DNA of 64,000 bases from Stercorarius parasiticus. Its lineage: Eukaryota > Chordata > Aves > Charadriiformes > Stercorariidae. Location of the stretch: contig VWZL01000320.1 of NCBI GenBank assembly GCA_013396915.1, positions 641,048 to 705,047 of the forward strand, in the 5' to 3' direction. Below the pieces are notes generated by a model, which was not told the origin of the DNA, made no database searches, and saw nothing but the letters and a program-made list of their open reading frames with translations. Positions 25,201-38,603 of the stretch are shown here, in pieces (position 1 is the first letter of the stretch; each line of letters starts with the position of its first letter). Made by a program: the position numbers and the translations under genes.

Positions 25201-28200
25201 AGCCCATGAAATCTTGTTTCAACTGCTTTTATTTTTGCTGTCGGAGATGGATATCATTCTCAAAGGGAGAAGGGCGTTCCTTTGGCTCCCAGTGTATTGC
25301 TGATCCCTCCCTTGTGTGTTTGTCTCAGGAGAAGCAAGAATAATTGTATAGCTTAGCCCTCAACCAGTGATCAGTAAAACTATTTATAGGTCATCACTCT
25401 ATACGCAGAAACAGTACAGTCTAGGAGGCTGTAAAGCCAGGAAAGAGTTTCCCAAACTCAGAAAAGAAGGGCAGTTATCTGCCCCAAACCCCTTATTACT
25501 GTGAGTTTTAATAGTTAAATAGGTGGTTGGAGCTTTCAATCACTTTCCCCTAGCACTTCTCTTTGACTCCAGAGGAGGGAAGTAAAGGCAATAATTCAAT
25601 GCTTTCAAGGGAAGAACAAGGTATTTAGCTGGGAACAGATGGATCTGCTATAGAAAGCTCAGGTGTTCATTAGCAGCTAGCAACCAGCACTTGAAATTAG
25701 GGAGGAGAACAAATATCTAGAAGCAAGACATGCAAGAGCTCTTTGCATTATTTAGGGCTTGTGACGCATGCTGAGGACTCTTTTCTTCAAAAAGTAGGCC
25801 ATTGAAATCATAAGGGCTATTAGTGGAGTGTAGTGCTATTTCTTGTGAGGAAGCGCCTGACTCGTATGGTTGAATTTTTGATGGTTTACAATAAAAAGAA
25901 ATCATCCAAGTCCTCTGATCATTCTATTTCAAAGCCCAATATAACATAAAGAGTGTTAATAAAGTTTTTATGTTCAATTAAATATTTTAGTGTGCTTATT
26001 TTTGCTTATAGTGTAATATTCCTCTTCTACAGTGGCTGCACGTAATTTATGCTTAGTTTTCTCTTTTGAATTGACATTGGACACCTTCTGCAATTCTCAG
26101 CAATAAGCTCTAAAACAGTTTTAAAAGTAATTTTCTAAAAGTGTACTATAGAAATATAGTGTAAATAGCTGGGTTGCACAACTTCAGAATCTATCACACA
26201 TATTCTGCTGCCGGAAACTCCAAAGTTGTAGAAACTCAACATTAAGTAATCTATGAGGATATGGGATTTTCTAGCAAACTCACTGAGAGTTGTGTCTTCT
26301 AACTTGGGAATGTTTACATTTTAAAAAAACACTGGTCTAATTAATCTGTGGTCTCTGTCAACAAAACTTAGAGCAACAGTCACTGTGTGAACAGGCACAA
26401 AGGAAGCAGTCAGATAACCCTGAAACAAGCTGCCCAGCCCAGATGGGTGGTCTTGCAGGTTGTCACTTGGTTTGCCCTTTCTGTTTACATCACTTAGTTA
26501 TTTTTTCCATTAGAGAAGGCCTTCAGATGCAGGGCTGATTGGTGTGTTTTCTTAGTTTCGTACCCATTCATCATGTTCTAATTATTGATTCTGCAGCTAG
26601 AGTCCTGTGTCACTGAAATGCTGGTTACTCGAATCAATAGAGGATATTCTTGTTACTAGGCTGATAGGATCTGGATGTCTGTGACAAGCCTTTTATTTTC
26701 ACTGCTAAGGCCATCACTATGTGAGATAAATTTTCTTGAGAAGGACCTGATTTTTAAGATACCTGCACACTCAGAATGAACATCCTATGTTCAGAGTTGA
26801 GTGAGAAACACCTCTTTTGTCCCTCAGTCTGAAATTTCTTTCATCTGTTTCATCCTATTGCAGATTTCATGGAGGCTTCTGGGGAAAAAGGGACTACAGC
26901 TCACATCCTGGGATAGACAGTAACTTAGGACAAGCAAATCAGAAACTGGGAGCTTTCCACATGCCTGCTTCAGGTAACATGTTTTGTAAAAGTTAACATT
27001 AATCAAATAGTTTGCAATTACTTTGTCTCCATGCCAGGCTGCCTCCATTCCACAGTGCCTATTGTGGAGTAGGTGAAGATCTTTCTTTCCCTCCCACATA
27101 CACACACATTTGCTCATCTAATATTACATTTAGAAGAGATTGCTTCCAGCTTGGACTCCCAAATGTTTCCATTGGGAGACAGTAAATACTCCATTTGTGT
27201 AGCACGAGAATTCAAAGTATGTGCACTCACTGCCTAATGAGATAAAACACAAATTGAAGGTCTGAATGGGTCTTGGATATACTTAGAGATTAAACACTGA
27301 ACCATATGTCTAAAAAAAGAAGCAAAACTTCACTGTACTGGAAGAGAAATCAAGCAAGGAAAATATGACAAGTCTGGTTTTCAATTTTGTATGTTTTTAA
27401 GTGGATATTTACTGGTAAACTATATTTCATTTAAAATTAAGAGACCAGGGCAAATATACACATATATAACCCATGAATTGCATTACACAGAGAAATGGTC
27501 CCCTTTGAGGGGCATGAAATTGTAAAAGAAATATTTACACCAAGAAGAGGTTTGGTCATGTTAAACTGCAGCACCATTAACAACAAAACCCTACTCTGTA
27601 GGTACTTTAAAGTTGAGCTGTTACCATTTTCAACCAAAACATTTAGTTAGTGATTGAGACAGTGACTCATTGTGGGTACCAGCAAAAGGAGGGGGGCAGG
27701 TAGTATTGCTTGAATTGCCTACTGAAAAGATGCCACTTAACAGGGTGAGAGAGAAGGGAGGGAACAGAAAATTTCAAACTGGTTTTAACATTTAAAATTC
27801 ATTTTTGTGTGTGAAAAGCCAATTCTTTTTATAAGAAAAAAGTTTACAAACTTTCCAGACAGAATTCAACAGCTTTTTCCCTTAAATCTAGTGTCAAAAT
27901 TTGTCATGAAATGAAAAATTATTTAATGTTAGAACAGTTTCCTGTTGCAAATATCATATATGCTTGACAAATATTGATCCTTTTTGATATGTGTAAACAT
28001 AACAAAAAGCAACTTTATTTCAAAGATTTTTTTCAAATCAGTATTCTGAAAGGAAAAAGGTAGAGATCCATATGAGGGCATGCAATACCAAGTAGGGGCC
28101 TAAAACGAAGGTTCAGAAAAAGGCAGAAAGAAAGGACATAGACAAGCTTTTTGTACTAGTTTAAAGGTTGGACTGAAGCCTTAGTTTGGGTGTTTTGTCT

Positions 28201-29356
28201 GAATCAGTTCACATGTCACTAACTCATTTCTGTATAGTGAACAAATGAATACATTTGCTTTTGAGTACTGGTATGGTCAATATGTGATCATTCTTGTTGA
28301 TAAATGAACTCTTAAAACTTAAGTGAAAAAGTCATAAGTAAGAGCCGAGTGTTTGAGAATTCAAATAAATAATTTGTCAGGAAACTGTAACCATCTGTCA
28401 GTTCCTCGCACTGTTAGGCTTTTTCTTCTTGTTTTCCCAGGCCACTAGAGAAGATGGCCAAACTGCCAAAACCAAATAAAGAACATACTTTTTGCACTTT
28501 TGATCAAAACAAGTGAGAAGATGATCAGTCACATAAAGGAAAAAAATAAGATCATAAAGAGATTACTTAGATTGTCAAAATGAATCACAGATTTACACTA
28601 TAAAATAGAGACCAAAAGTACATTCCTGAGTTTTGTATGTCAACAGCGATTTTAGATGGCAAGAAACTCACTTTCCAGCTCTATTCTACAATCAGCTTTG
28701 AAAGAACTAAGGCCAACATGGAAATGACAGGTGTTTGATATGAAACAGCTATTTGAAATTACTGGCATCTCATTAAGAATGACCTGACTTTCCAAGGTGT
28801 AAATTTGCATGAGAAACCACTCGATTTCTGGCTTCTTTAGAACTTAGATGCCATATCCTGCTTGGAAACTGCACCAGCTCCTGGCAGGTTGAGGCTGTTT
28901 CTCCACTTTGTTACTCACAGAAGACACTGCATGATGTAAACCGTCAGAGTAGACCAGGTTAGACGTAACAGCACTGACTCAAATACAAGCAGCAGCATTA
29001 TTGCCAAGAAATGGGAGACAGTGTCCTGCATAGGATTGTTCCATCAAGCAGACTGCTGCTACCCAGGGTAGGAACGGTCTCATCTACTGTAGGCATCTAC
29101 ATTTCCTCATACACTCCTTTTAGGATCATGGTGCTGTCAGAGGAGACAAATATGCACTTTTAGGGACTAATTCATCTGACTTATTTTAGACATCTATTTT
29201 AAGAAGAAATCAGGAATGTCTATGCTTAGGGAATGCACTAGGTATCAAGAGAAAGGTTCTCTTAAACCTTACATGATATAAGCTGTGTGGAGACTCACCG
29301 AACAGGGAATCAGCCTTCTTGCCTGTAGGCCTTTAACGCATCTAAGGAAAAGGCTG

Positions 29357-29386
29357 CTAATTGCAGTGAGTCCCTGTTGCAATTAG
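29357..29386. other. 9-bp perfect inverted repeat with homeodomain cores
   Basis: CTAATTGCA (29357-29365) and TGCAATTAG (29378-29386) are perfect reverse complements with a 12-bp spacer. Each contains a TAATTG/CAATTA core of the kind bound by homeodomain proteins. It could be a paired binding site or a chance palindrome. Confidence 0.3.
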
Positions 29387-30915
29387 AAGTTTCTTGACTT
29401 AAGGTTAGTTTATTATTTTTCTGCTTTCATTGCTTTTTCTCTTTTCCAATCAGATGTACAAAATACCCATGTGTCGGATATTTCCCCAGCAATGAATGAT
29501 AGCTGGACAGTTAAAAAAGTTCAGAGTTTCCAGACAAGACAATAATTACAGACTTTGTGTGGTCTCCTCTGCTTGGCTCAGGCTCCCTAAAGGCATGAAT
29601 CTGCTATTTGTAATACTGCAGACCTCTAATACTCCAAAATCTTTAGCTTCCTCACTGTAAGCATGAAATGTTCTCAGGTTTTCAGCATTTAGAAATTTTT
29701 TTAGCAATAAAATAAAGACTTTTAAAGTTGTTCTTCAAGGTATAGAAAGTTGTGTTGTCTGTTTTTTGAGTCTTTGATGTTTGCTTCTGATTAGTAAGGA
29801 GATAAAATCACCTCTTCCTCCTCTTCCTTCATTTCCTTCTGAACGAAAAGGGAAATTCTTGCACACCTCTCAGTTTTAGAAGCAGCTATCTTCAGCAACT
29901 AACAATTATCATGAGAAATTAAGTAAATTCATGAGAACAGGCAAGACTATTGCCCCCCAATACAACAAGATTCTATAAAGAAACAACAAAAAACTTTAAT
30001 TTTTTGAAATCTCTGCTTTGCTGTGAACAATTAAATATGTAAATGTAAATTATGTAGAGAACTTCCTCATGATCCATCTGTTAGAATATCTTCAGCACAT
30101 TCTTAATGTTTATTGGGAAGCCATAAATAGAAAGAATAGTGCAGAGCCAGCTATTTATCTTAGAATATTTTCAGTAAAATATTTATTCTAATTGTCTCCT
30201 CTAGCTTGTTGAAGAGATATAGGTGTTTGAAGACAGAGGAATAATGTATTGTGGAGCCTCTGCCAGTTAAACCATTAAGATTTTCAAAAGCGTGCTCTAG
30301 GATAATGTATGGCTCAAGGAAGTGTCTAACTACATGTAAAATGGAGAAATTTTTTAAGTTGGCATCTCAACTGCCTACAATTTTGTTTTAAAGTATTTCA
30401 GTGTAAATACAAGAGGCTTGCTTTCTGCTCTCTGAACTTCAGGGCACCACATCTGAGGAAATCACCCCATATCTATTTAATTTATATTCTAGATCTGAGA
30501 TCATTGTATATGGGCACCTCTCTGATCCTATAAATAATGACTTCACTTTCAAATGTGCCATTTCCAAACATTGACACAACCATTATTTTTCATGATCTGC
30601 TATTGTGATGAAATATCACACAGCCCTGGCCTCAGTCATAGGATAGGAAAATAATTTAAATTTCTAGGCCTGCTAAAAAAATAAATATAGGAAAAGAGAG
30701 AAATATTTTGTGGAAAGGTATGTGGAATAAGTCCTAATTTTTATACCAGGCAATATATAAACAGCTAAAAACCCAACAAAGTATGAAATACAAAACATTA
30801 TATGATATAGTGTCTATCGGGTACTTACCTTACACAGCAGACCACGTAACTCCTTTGAAAGCATGTTGATTTTCCTCTTGAGAGTATATTTCAGAAGCAT
30901 TCATGGATTTTAAGG

Positions 30916-30940
30916 AAAAAAAAAAATATATATATATATA
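30916..30940 (+). repeat. A-run plus (TA)n microsatellite
   Basis: A run of A is followed by about seven TA dinucleotides. It is a short simple repeat. Confidence 0.8.
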
Positions 30941-32020
30941 CCTAGGAAACGGATGTATCGGACTGAGGTGCAAATTCTTTCCTCTGCCTCAAGCTTCATG
31001 TGCAATATTGGAAAATTAAGGAAAACAATGTTACTGTTCTCCAACCGTAACTGGCCCATGACCTTGGCTGCACGAACAATCCAGTGTCACACTCAGCAGC
31101 CAGGTGCAGGAGTGCTGGCTGTCTCCTGAGGTCCAGCCAACCTCTCCTGTCCCAGTAGTTTCATGGGGTGGAAAGTGAATACAGCGTCATGGCCATGCTT
31201 AATGGCTGCAGTAGTGCAGTGTCTAGATTCAATTTTTCAACATTTAAAAAAAAATAAAAAAATCCTGTCCTTTTTTTTTTTCTTATTTATATTTTGTTTT
31301 GATTTTGCTAGAAAAACACAGAGTAAAAGTCTGCATTGTTTCCAAAGTGCCTTTTGGTACCTTTCTTATGTAAATATTGCTGCTAGAATTTTCCATGTTA
31401 CTAAAAGTTTGCGTAAAATCATTTCAGGGACAAGTTGAATATAGTAGATTTTCTTCATATTGTGACTACTGAAACATAGTATAAAAGACCTCTGCTGAAC
31501 CACTGGAAAAAACTTTGCAAACCATGGCTATGTAAATAGGTATGTGCTAGTAAATTCTAAGTTATGCATCCTTTTTATTATTGTTTTGTATTAATGTCTA
31601 AAGAATGTACTTTTGTTATGTTGAGCATAGACGCATTCCAGTGCATTCACATGGAGAAACATAGTAATTTCTGTTTCCTTTAACTACTCCAGTAATTTCT
31701 GCCTGACAATCAGAGATGATGAAACTAGATGGCAAGACCTTGACCTGGTTCAATTGTTTTCCCTCAGGTAGTATCTGAGGTGTTCCATGGCCAACATTTC
31801 TCCACCTTCAGATCTCCCCTGAAGTTTTTGTCTCTGCTGGAGAAATCATTAACATTCTCTGTACTGTTCAACATCTCTACAAACCCTGTGCAGCAATATG
31901 GACTAATATATCAGCAGTCAATATCCCTGGGAATACATGATCAGGCAGAAACTACATCTTCTCCACTTTGCCCAGAGACAGAGTGAAACAATAAAGTGCT
32001 TTTTAAAGGAGGGGTGGAAA

Positions 32021-32089
32021 AGGAAGGAAGGAAGGAAGGAAGGAAGGAAGGAAGGAAGGAAGGAAGGAAGGAAGGAAGGGAGGGAGGGA
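32021..32089 (+). repeat. (AAGG)n / (GGGA)n microsatellite
   Basis: About 15 near-perfect AAGG units pass into GGGA-type units at the right end. The whole tract is purine on the plus strand. On the minus strand it is read as a serine/leucine/proline repeat, which explains the 107-codon minus frame over it. Confidence 0.95.
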
Positions 32090-33227
32090 AAAAAATAAGG
32101 GAAAAAACTGTTTTCGCTGAACTTCCTGTTTGTATCTGGAGAGCTGCCTCATGATGAAGTCGGTAATAAAATGGAATCCTTTCCAGCAGTGGTACCAAAT
32201 GCCTGAAAAAGGCAGTTTCCATCTGCATGGACCAGAATACTGTCTCTTCTACCAGAATACACACCTGCCTCTGCTGGTGCAGAAATTCTTCTCTCTCAGA
32301 TTTGACGAATGTAATTCTCCATTCCTAGGAATGAAGGAATGAAGTTTCATAAACCAAGAAAGCCACTATTTGTTTGAAGAACAATAGCAGGCCCTGCTTA
32401 GCAATGTGTTATCCTGAGCACACCACCATGATTTTCTTCTCTGACCACACTGATCACAGAGGGGGATTTAGGGCCTCCCTCATGAGGTTTTGGTGTAGAC
32501 AACTAAACAAATTATTGATTATTTTTTTTTCTAATTATTATAGCTTTCACAGCAATAAATTGGTTATAAGGTACCTAAGACTACTTTTAGTCCTTTTTCT
32601 AAGTAGAGACTATAATCTCTTGGGGCAAGAGGAGACTCAGGAGATATCTAGAAGGACACAGGAAAACTCCCTGATGATGGAGGGGACACGTAGCAAGAGG
32701 TGTTTTACATCTGAACATTCTGCCTAGCTGCAGGACGTTCCTTTGAGGCCTGTGTACTCCAGCTCTGGAATAATTTCTAATCCCTGCATACCCCTCAGCT
32801 CAGGATATTCCGGTGAAACACTATTAGCAGGGTGAGGGCTAGGAAGTGGGGCTGGCCAGTGGGAGCTGGTGGTCGTCTCACTGCTGAGTGGGTCTGGCCC
32901 AAGCGTGAGCAGTCTGTGAGAGAAGATATGTGTGTGCAGCTCACCCCCTGAGAGAGCACGGCTGCAGGCCTCATCACTTTTGGAACAAAACAGTGAAATT
33001 CCCCTATTTAATTTATGGCTTGTCTATTCTACAGGCCACACTGGAGAGTAGGATTAGCCCAAGGTAGCTGTAAAGGAGCCAATTCACGCACGAGACAGCA
33101 TGACCACAGCAGGATGCAACTCAGAGGTATGAGCTTTGCTTCTCAGAGGTGCATAACAGTCTGAAATGCACTCCAGCCTTGTTTGTTTAAAAGCTAGTTT
33201 GGGTCTCTCTAAATTGTTCTTCAGAAA
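32090..33227. other. Unique non-coding DNA between simple repeats
   Basis: Nothing recognisable is present. The longest frame is 117 codons (32374-32727, plus), without known motifs. The part 32810-32970 is GC-richer than average but has no CpG cluster or retroelement tail. Confidence 0.55.
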
Positions 33228-33451
33228 GAGCACCCTTTTCTTTTTTCTTTTTTTCTTTTTTCTTTTTTCTTTTTTCTTTTTTCTTTTTTCTTTTTTCTTT
33301 TTTCTTTTCTTTCTTCTCTTTTCTTTTTTGTTTTTTTCTTTCTTCTTTTCTTTTTTCTGTTTTCTTTTTTCTTTTTTCTTTCTTCTTTCATCTTTCTTCT
33401 TCTTTTTTCCTTTTTCTTTCTTCTTCTTTTTTTTTTTCTTTTTTTTTCTGA
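33228..33451 (+). repeat. Polypyrimidine tract, (CTTTTTT)n and variants
   Basis: About 220 bp consist almost entirely of C and T on the plus strand. The first part is a regular 7-bp unit CTTTTTT repeated about ten times. It then becomes irregular (TTCTTC, TTTTC). Only a few G or A bases interrupt it. Long homopurine-homopyrimidine DNA can form triplex (H-DNA), and its length is likely to vary. The matching lysine/glutamate-rich and phenylalanine-rich frames are artefacts of the repeat. Confidence 0.95.
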
Positions 33452-35108
33452 AGCTCACAGACTGAAAAAAACAAAGCCAAATAAATGAATCAAAGCATGT
33501 TCTCTAGACTGGGAAGACAGGAAATAGAGAGAGAGATTTATTGGTTTTAATTTTTAAATCTTGGGAGGTGCTCAAAACCTCTGCTGATGGGACCATATAA
33601 GTAGCTAGATAGAGACAGTAAATATCAGGAGAAGCAATGATAAATCTTGCTCATGTTTTTATTGGGACAAATCCAGAATTTGTATAGCTGAATTATGTGC
33701 CAAAAAATTTCAAAGTTGAGTGTCTAGAAATAAGTACCTATATCCATGTGGGAATCAGTGCAAACTGTGAATTCTCAGTACCTCTAAAAATTGCTTTCAC
33801 GTAGTTACAATTTATAGGACTACCTTCAGACACCAAGCTTTGAAAAATTTGGCCAGGTTTCCTACCTATTTATTGTTTCCTGGGCCAAAAAGAGTGATGA
33901 AAGTAGCTGGCTTTTTTGTTATTATTTCCATATGCAATATATTTATAAGAATTTTTATGCAAGGAATGTTACAGAAATTCCATGCTTTGTTTCCTTTGTG
34001 AAAGATACCTTCCTCATAAGAAACACATTATGCTTGGTCAAATATTTCTCTCTATGGGAGGATTAGATGCACAAAACTGTAGGGTTCTCATTTATCAGAA
34101 GCACTTAATTTATCACCTGGCTTTTATTAAAAAAAAAAGAGAGAGATCTATTCTGTTTGGACAGCCACTGTACACTGGATTTAGGAGATTAAGGTTTACT
34201 CTAGAAAAGTGTTATTGTGAGATATGATATGAATAGCATGACATCATTTCTGGCAATACAGTATCAGTGAGTGAAAGGAAAAAAACCCAACATGCAGACA
34301 GCTTTCTGATAAAGGGAGAGTTCTATAGTCTTTTCAAAATTTACTGTGTTTTAAGATTCTGTATGTCATATACCAGCCTAGGAAAAAGAATAGACAAAAC
34401 AGCAATAAATTCTTCAAAGGGCATTATTTGAAAATATATTGATGTTCCTAAGTGGGGGAGAAAGAGGAATTTAGAGCAGATTAATGAGGAGCCAGTGGGC
34501 TTGGATATATTTTATTACTTACCAGCAAGCTAAGGATTTCCAACTTTTACTTTAAATCCTTGTATGGATACAATACTTAAGATTTTTAAAAAATAAGCAA
34601 TTATATGTCTTTTTTTTCTTCAGCTGTATGATCTCATTTTAACTTTCATGACATTATGGGAGGACATATTTACTCAAAAATTAGTTCATTACAATCACTA
34701 TATTCTCCTCCAAATCAGGACAAACTTTTATTAAATCATTTCGGTTATTATACTTGATAAATGAATTTGCATGGAATAAACAAATATGAGCTACCTATAA
34801 CAAAGTATCTTTAGTTACACAAGATTCTGTTCTAGTTAACAAAATTTTGCTTTACTTATTTTTGTCATTGCTATACAATTTTTGTAACACATTTTTACTA
34901 CTTTTAAAATAATTTAGAATCACTGTAGAAACCTGTGTCAGGACATTATCTGGTTTATCAACACTAAATTCTCCCCCACAGGTTTGGTGTTTTAGATTCA
35001 TGGGATTTAAGGTGTATGAGATAGTGTCATAAACAATACTGTTACTGGGTGGTCTTTACAGCAGCAACGGTAAGTGCATATAAAGGAAAAAAAAAAAAGT
35101 ATTTTCCT
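33452..35108. other. Unique AT-rich non-coding DNA
   Basis: The frames are short (81 codons at most) and no repeat family or RNA gene is recognised. It leads directly into the first copy of the duplicated block. Confidence 0.6.
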
Positions 35109-36695
35109 GAGCTTTTGGACTGGAAATATACAAGTAACACTGTATCCTTAAAAGAACCGAGAGGTATCATTGGTTCTAACCCCAGTGCTAAGAGGTGTAA
35201 TAGGCACACTAAGAGGTATTCTATGCTGTGAGTTTTCAGGAGAAAGTTTAGATATGAAACTTAATAGTTACAAACTCAAAGGTAGACTGGTTTTGCCAAT
35301 TTCTTGGTTTCAATGTCTTAATTACCAGATCACATAGTATATACTTTGCAGTGCACAACACTGAGATTTATTTGTCGAGTGTCTATTGTCATACCATTTC
35401 GCATCTGTGTTCATAGATTTCACTACATTTAGCTTTACATGTCTTTACTATATCCCCTAAATAAATCTTCCTTTACTGGTTGCCATTCTTGAGCTTAACA
35501 GCAGCCATGCAGTATGACTATAAAGTATAAGAATTCTTTACAAGAAAAAATTATATATATACCTCCATCCCTGCAGTTCAACTGAGCTCTTTAGTTGTAA
35601 TTGATTAATTATATCATTTCTGTATCAAGTTATTCTCCTATATCAAAATCATGTGAAAGGGTTTTATACGTCCTATGGTCTATTTATCATTGTATTCACC
35701 CTGTATTTTAACAACTTTGACAACTTCCTTACATTCCTAGGATTAGTTTATATATTGCTTTGTCTTATGTTAATATTTGCAATCCTTTCCGTTCTGTCAA
35801 TTAACTGCTAGGACATCTATCTGGACACAGTGTACCCAAGTATAATAAAGAAAAGAAAAATACTTCAAGATGCTAACAAATTATAACCATGCCCAGATAT
35901 AAACCAGATGTATGAGTGATAAACACAGAGATACAGGATTGTCACCACCCTTCAAAATCACTATTTAAAATGTCTCCACCTTTGACCTGTGGTAATAAGC
36001 TTTACTAGAGCATAACAGAGATGGAAATCTAGCCTTGTGTTTCCTTATTGAGTTTTTTCCCTTGTTGCTTCTTTAGTAGCAGCATCTCTCACACTATCTC
36101 TAAAAATGCCAATGAGAGCGGGAAAAAGAAATGGCTAACAGAGTTGTGGTCGCCTGTTAGCAGTGCTCAATGCAAACATGTGCTTCAGCTTATGAAATGG
36201 AGAAATGCTCTCACTACCACACAGCCTTCTTCCTTCACTCACTATTTCACAGCTGTGTTTAGTGCTGGGGAATATATGTGCTGATATAAACCAAGAGCAC
36301 ACATAGGCCAAATACATTTTATCCATGATATCTAGTAACAGCATAGTTCCTGAACAGACCTCCAACTTTGGAAGACTGATTAATTTCTAAAGACGATTTT
36401 GACACCTTTGATTTGATAGAAGTACGCTGACTTTCCTGTAGCAATCCAAAGAGAAGACATATCATTTAGTAAGAAAGGATATTTTTTTCTTTTTAATCTC
36501 TATGAAACCGTTCTTATGAAACATGAAGTCAAGCAATATCATCTGGATTTCAGGTTTTTTTTATAACTGTAAAATGAAAGCAGATTCTTTAAATCAAGAT
36601 TGGTTGGTGTTTTGTTTCCTTTCCCCTGGACGAGCATTTTAGTACAGGATTTTTCAACCTGTACCCTGTGTGTTCCTGGTGTTCCAAGGAAAAAT
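35109..36695 (+). repeat. Duplicated 1.59-kb block, copy 1
   Basis: This block recurs at 37015-38603 with only a few differences: CCAATT versus CCAGTT near 35297/37203, AAGAATTC versus AAGTATTC near 35530/37438, and two extra bases in an AT run near 35556/37466. It ends exactly at a single N (36696). The content is unique non-coding DNA with no recognised gene. The equal 78-codon plus frames and 76-codon minus frames in both copies are a result of the duplication. It is probably an assembly overlap rather than a biological repeat. Confidence 0.95.
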
Positions 36696-36696
36696 N
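36696..36696. other. Single-N contig join
   Basis: A lone N sits exactly at the right end of duplicate copy 1. It marks an assembly join of unknown size, not a base ambiguity in unique sequence. Confidence 0.85.
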
Positions 36697-37013
36697 TTGC
36701 ATTAATATGAAGTATGGGAAGAAAAAAAACAAACCACAACAAAAAATAATATCAAAACAAAGAACCCTACTATGAGCTGAGGACAGTATGGTTAATATAC
36801 ATGTCATTCATCCAGTCAGTGTTATAAATAAATACAGTGCAAGATACTTCTATGAAGGTAAAAAAACTGAGCGCAATTTTACTTGAAAAAATTAGTCATG
36901 GATCAGCTGTTTAATGATCCTGCTCAAAAGAGCCAAACTAAATCCCAAATTCTGCTTTGAATGTTGAAGAAAAAGAGTGAATTCAACTCAGCCTACCAGT
37001 GACTGAGTTTTAT
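36697..37013. other. Short contig, probably misplaced
   Basis: These 317 bp lie between two single-N joins. Their last 148 bp (36866-37013) equal 38931-39078 with one mismatch. This contig therefore fits between 38929 and 38931, where its right end would overlap the next contig. It holds no gene. Confidence 0.8.
36866..37013 (+). repeat. Duplicated 148-bp block, copy 1
   Basis: It is identical to 38931-39078 except for CATGGATC versus CATGGGTC. It stops at the N at 37014, while copy 2 starts directly after the N at 38930, which is the signature of overlapping contig ends. Confidence 0.95.
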
Positions 37014-37014
37014 N
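37014..37014. other. Single-N contig join
   Basis: A lone N separates the 148-bp copy 1 from the start of the 1.59-kb copy 2. Confidence 0.85.
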
Positions 37015-38603
37015 GAGCTTTTGGACTGGAAATATACAAGTAACACTGTATCCTTAAAAGAACCGAGAGGTATCATTGGTTCTAACCCCAGTGCTAAGAG
37101 GTGTAATAGGCACACTAAGAGGTATTCTATGCTGTGAGTTTTCAGGAGAAAGTTTAGATATGAAACTTAATAGTTACAAACTCAAAGGTAGACTGGTTTT
37201 GCCAGTTTCTTGGTTTCAATGTCTTAATTACCAGATCACATAGTATATACTTTGCAGTGCACAACACTGAGATTTATTTGTCGAGTGTCTATTGTCATAC
37301 CATTTCGCATCTGTGTTCATAGATTTCACTACATTTAGCTTTACATGTCTTTACTATATCCCCTAAATAAATCTTCCTTTACTGGTTGCCATTCTTGAGC
37401 TTAACAGCAGCCATGCAGTATGACTATAAAGTATAAGTATTCTTTACAAGAAAAAATTATATATATATACCTCCATCCCTGCAGTTCAACTGAGCTCTTT
37501 AGTTGTAATTGATTAATTATATCATTTCTGTATCAAGTTATTCTCCTATATCAAAATCATGTGAAAGGGTTTTATACGTCCTATGGTCTATTTATCATTG
37601 TATTCACCCTGTATTTTAACAACTTTGACAACTTCCTTACATTCCTAGGATTAGTTTATATATTGCTTTGTCTTATGTTAATATTTGCAATCCTTTCCGT
37701 TCTGTCAATTAACTGCTAGGACATCTATCTGGACACAGTGTACCCAAGTATAATAAAGAAAAGAAAAATACTTCAAGATGCTAACAAATTATAACCATGC
37801 CCAGATATAAACCAGATGTATGAGTGATAAACACAGAGATACAGGATTGTCACCACCCTTCAAAATCACTATTTAAAATGTCTCCACCTTTGACCTGTGG
37901 TAATAAGCTTTACTAGAGCATAACAGAGATGGAAATCTAGCCTTGTGTTTCCTTATTGAGTTTTTTCCCTTGTTGCTTCTTTAGTAGCAGCATCTCTCAC
38001 ACTATCTCTAAAAATGCCAATGAGAGCGGGAAAAAGAAATGGCTAACAGAGTTGTGGTCGCCTGTTAGCAGTGCTCAATGCAAACATGTGCTTCAGCTTA
38101 TGAAATGGAGAAATGCTCTCACTACCACACAGCCTTCTTCCTTCACTCACTATTTCACAGCTGTGTTTAGTGCTGGGGAATATATGTGCTGATATAAACC
38201 AAGAGCACACATAGGCCAAATACATTTTATCCATGATATCTAGTAACAGCATAGTTCCTGAACAGACCTCCAACTTTGGAAGACTGATTAATTTCTAAAG
38301 ACGATTTTGACACCTTTGATTTGATAGAAGTACGCTGACTTTCCTGTAGCAATCCAAAGAGAAGACATATCATTTAGTAAGAAAGGATATTTTTTTCTTT
38401 TTAATCTCTATGAAACCGTTCTTATGAAACATGAAGTCAAGCAATATCATCTGGATTTCAGGTTTTTTTTATAACTGTAAAATGAAAGCAGATTCTTTAA
38501 ATCAAGATTGGTTGGTGTTTTGTTTCCTTTCCCCTGGACGAGCATTTTAGTACAGGATTTTTCAACCTGTACCCTGTGTGTTCCTGGTGTTCCAAGGAAA
38601 AAT
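37015..38603 (+). repeat. Duplicated 1.59-kb block, copy 2
   Basis: It is a near-identical repeat of 35109-36695, offset by 1906 bp at the left end and 1908 bp at the right. It begins immediately after a single N and continues without a break into new sequence at 38604. Copy 1 continues on its left side without a break. Merging both copies gives one continuous sequence. Confidence 0.95.

Larger units (their letters stand above)
18391..32020. other. Long unique non-coding stretch
   Basis: These 13.6 kb have no recognisable gene. The longest frame is 144 codons (21275-21709, plus), followed by 117 (23457-23810) and 101 (19800-20105), and none shows a known domain or strong splice flanks. Items seen: an ancient SINE-like fragment at 22140-22256, an NF-E2/ARE-type ATGACTCAGCA at 24106-24116, a 9-bp inverted repeat at 29357-29386, and an A/TA tract at 30916-30940. 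The pattern suggests an intron interior or gene desert. Confidence 0.65.

Noticed and set aside
31941..32264. 107-codon minus frame with a Leu-Pro-Ser-Phe repeat
   Set aside because: It is a translation of the AAGG microsatellite.
33084..33465. 124-codon lysine/glutamate-rich minus frame and 99-codon phenylalanine-rich plus frame
   Set aside because: Both are direct translations of the polypyrimidine repeat.
36539..36807. Minus frames crossing the N at 36696
   Set aside because: They join two contigs that are probably not adjacent in the genome.
36048..38273. Identical pairs of 78- and 76-codon frames, at first suggestive of a duplicated gene
   Set aside because: They lie within the assembly-duplicated block and have no coding signature; the duplication itself looks artefactual.
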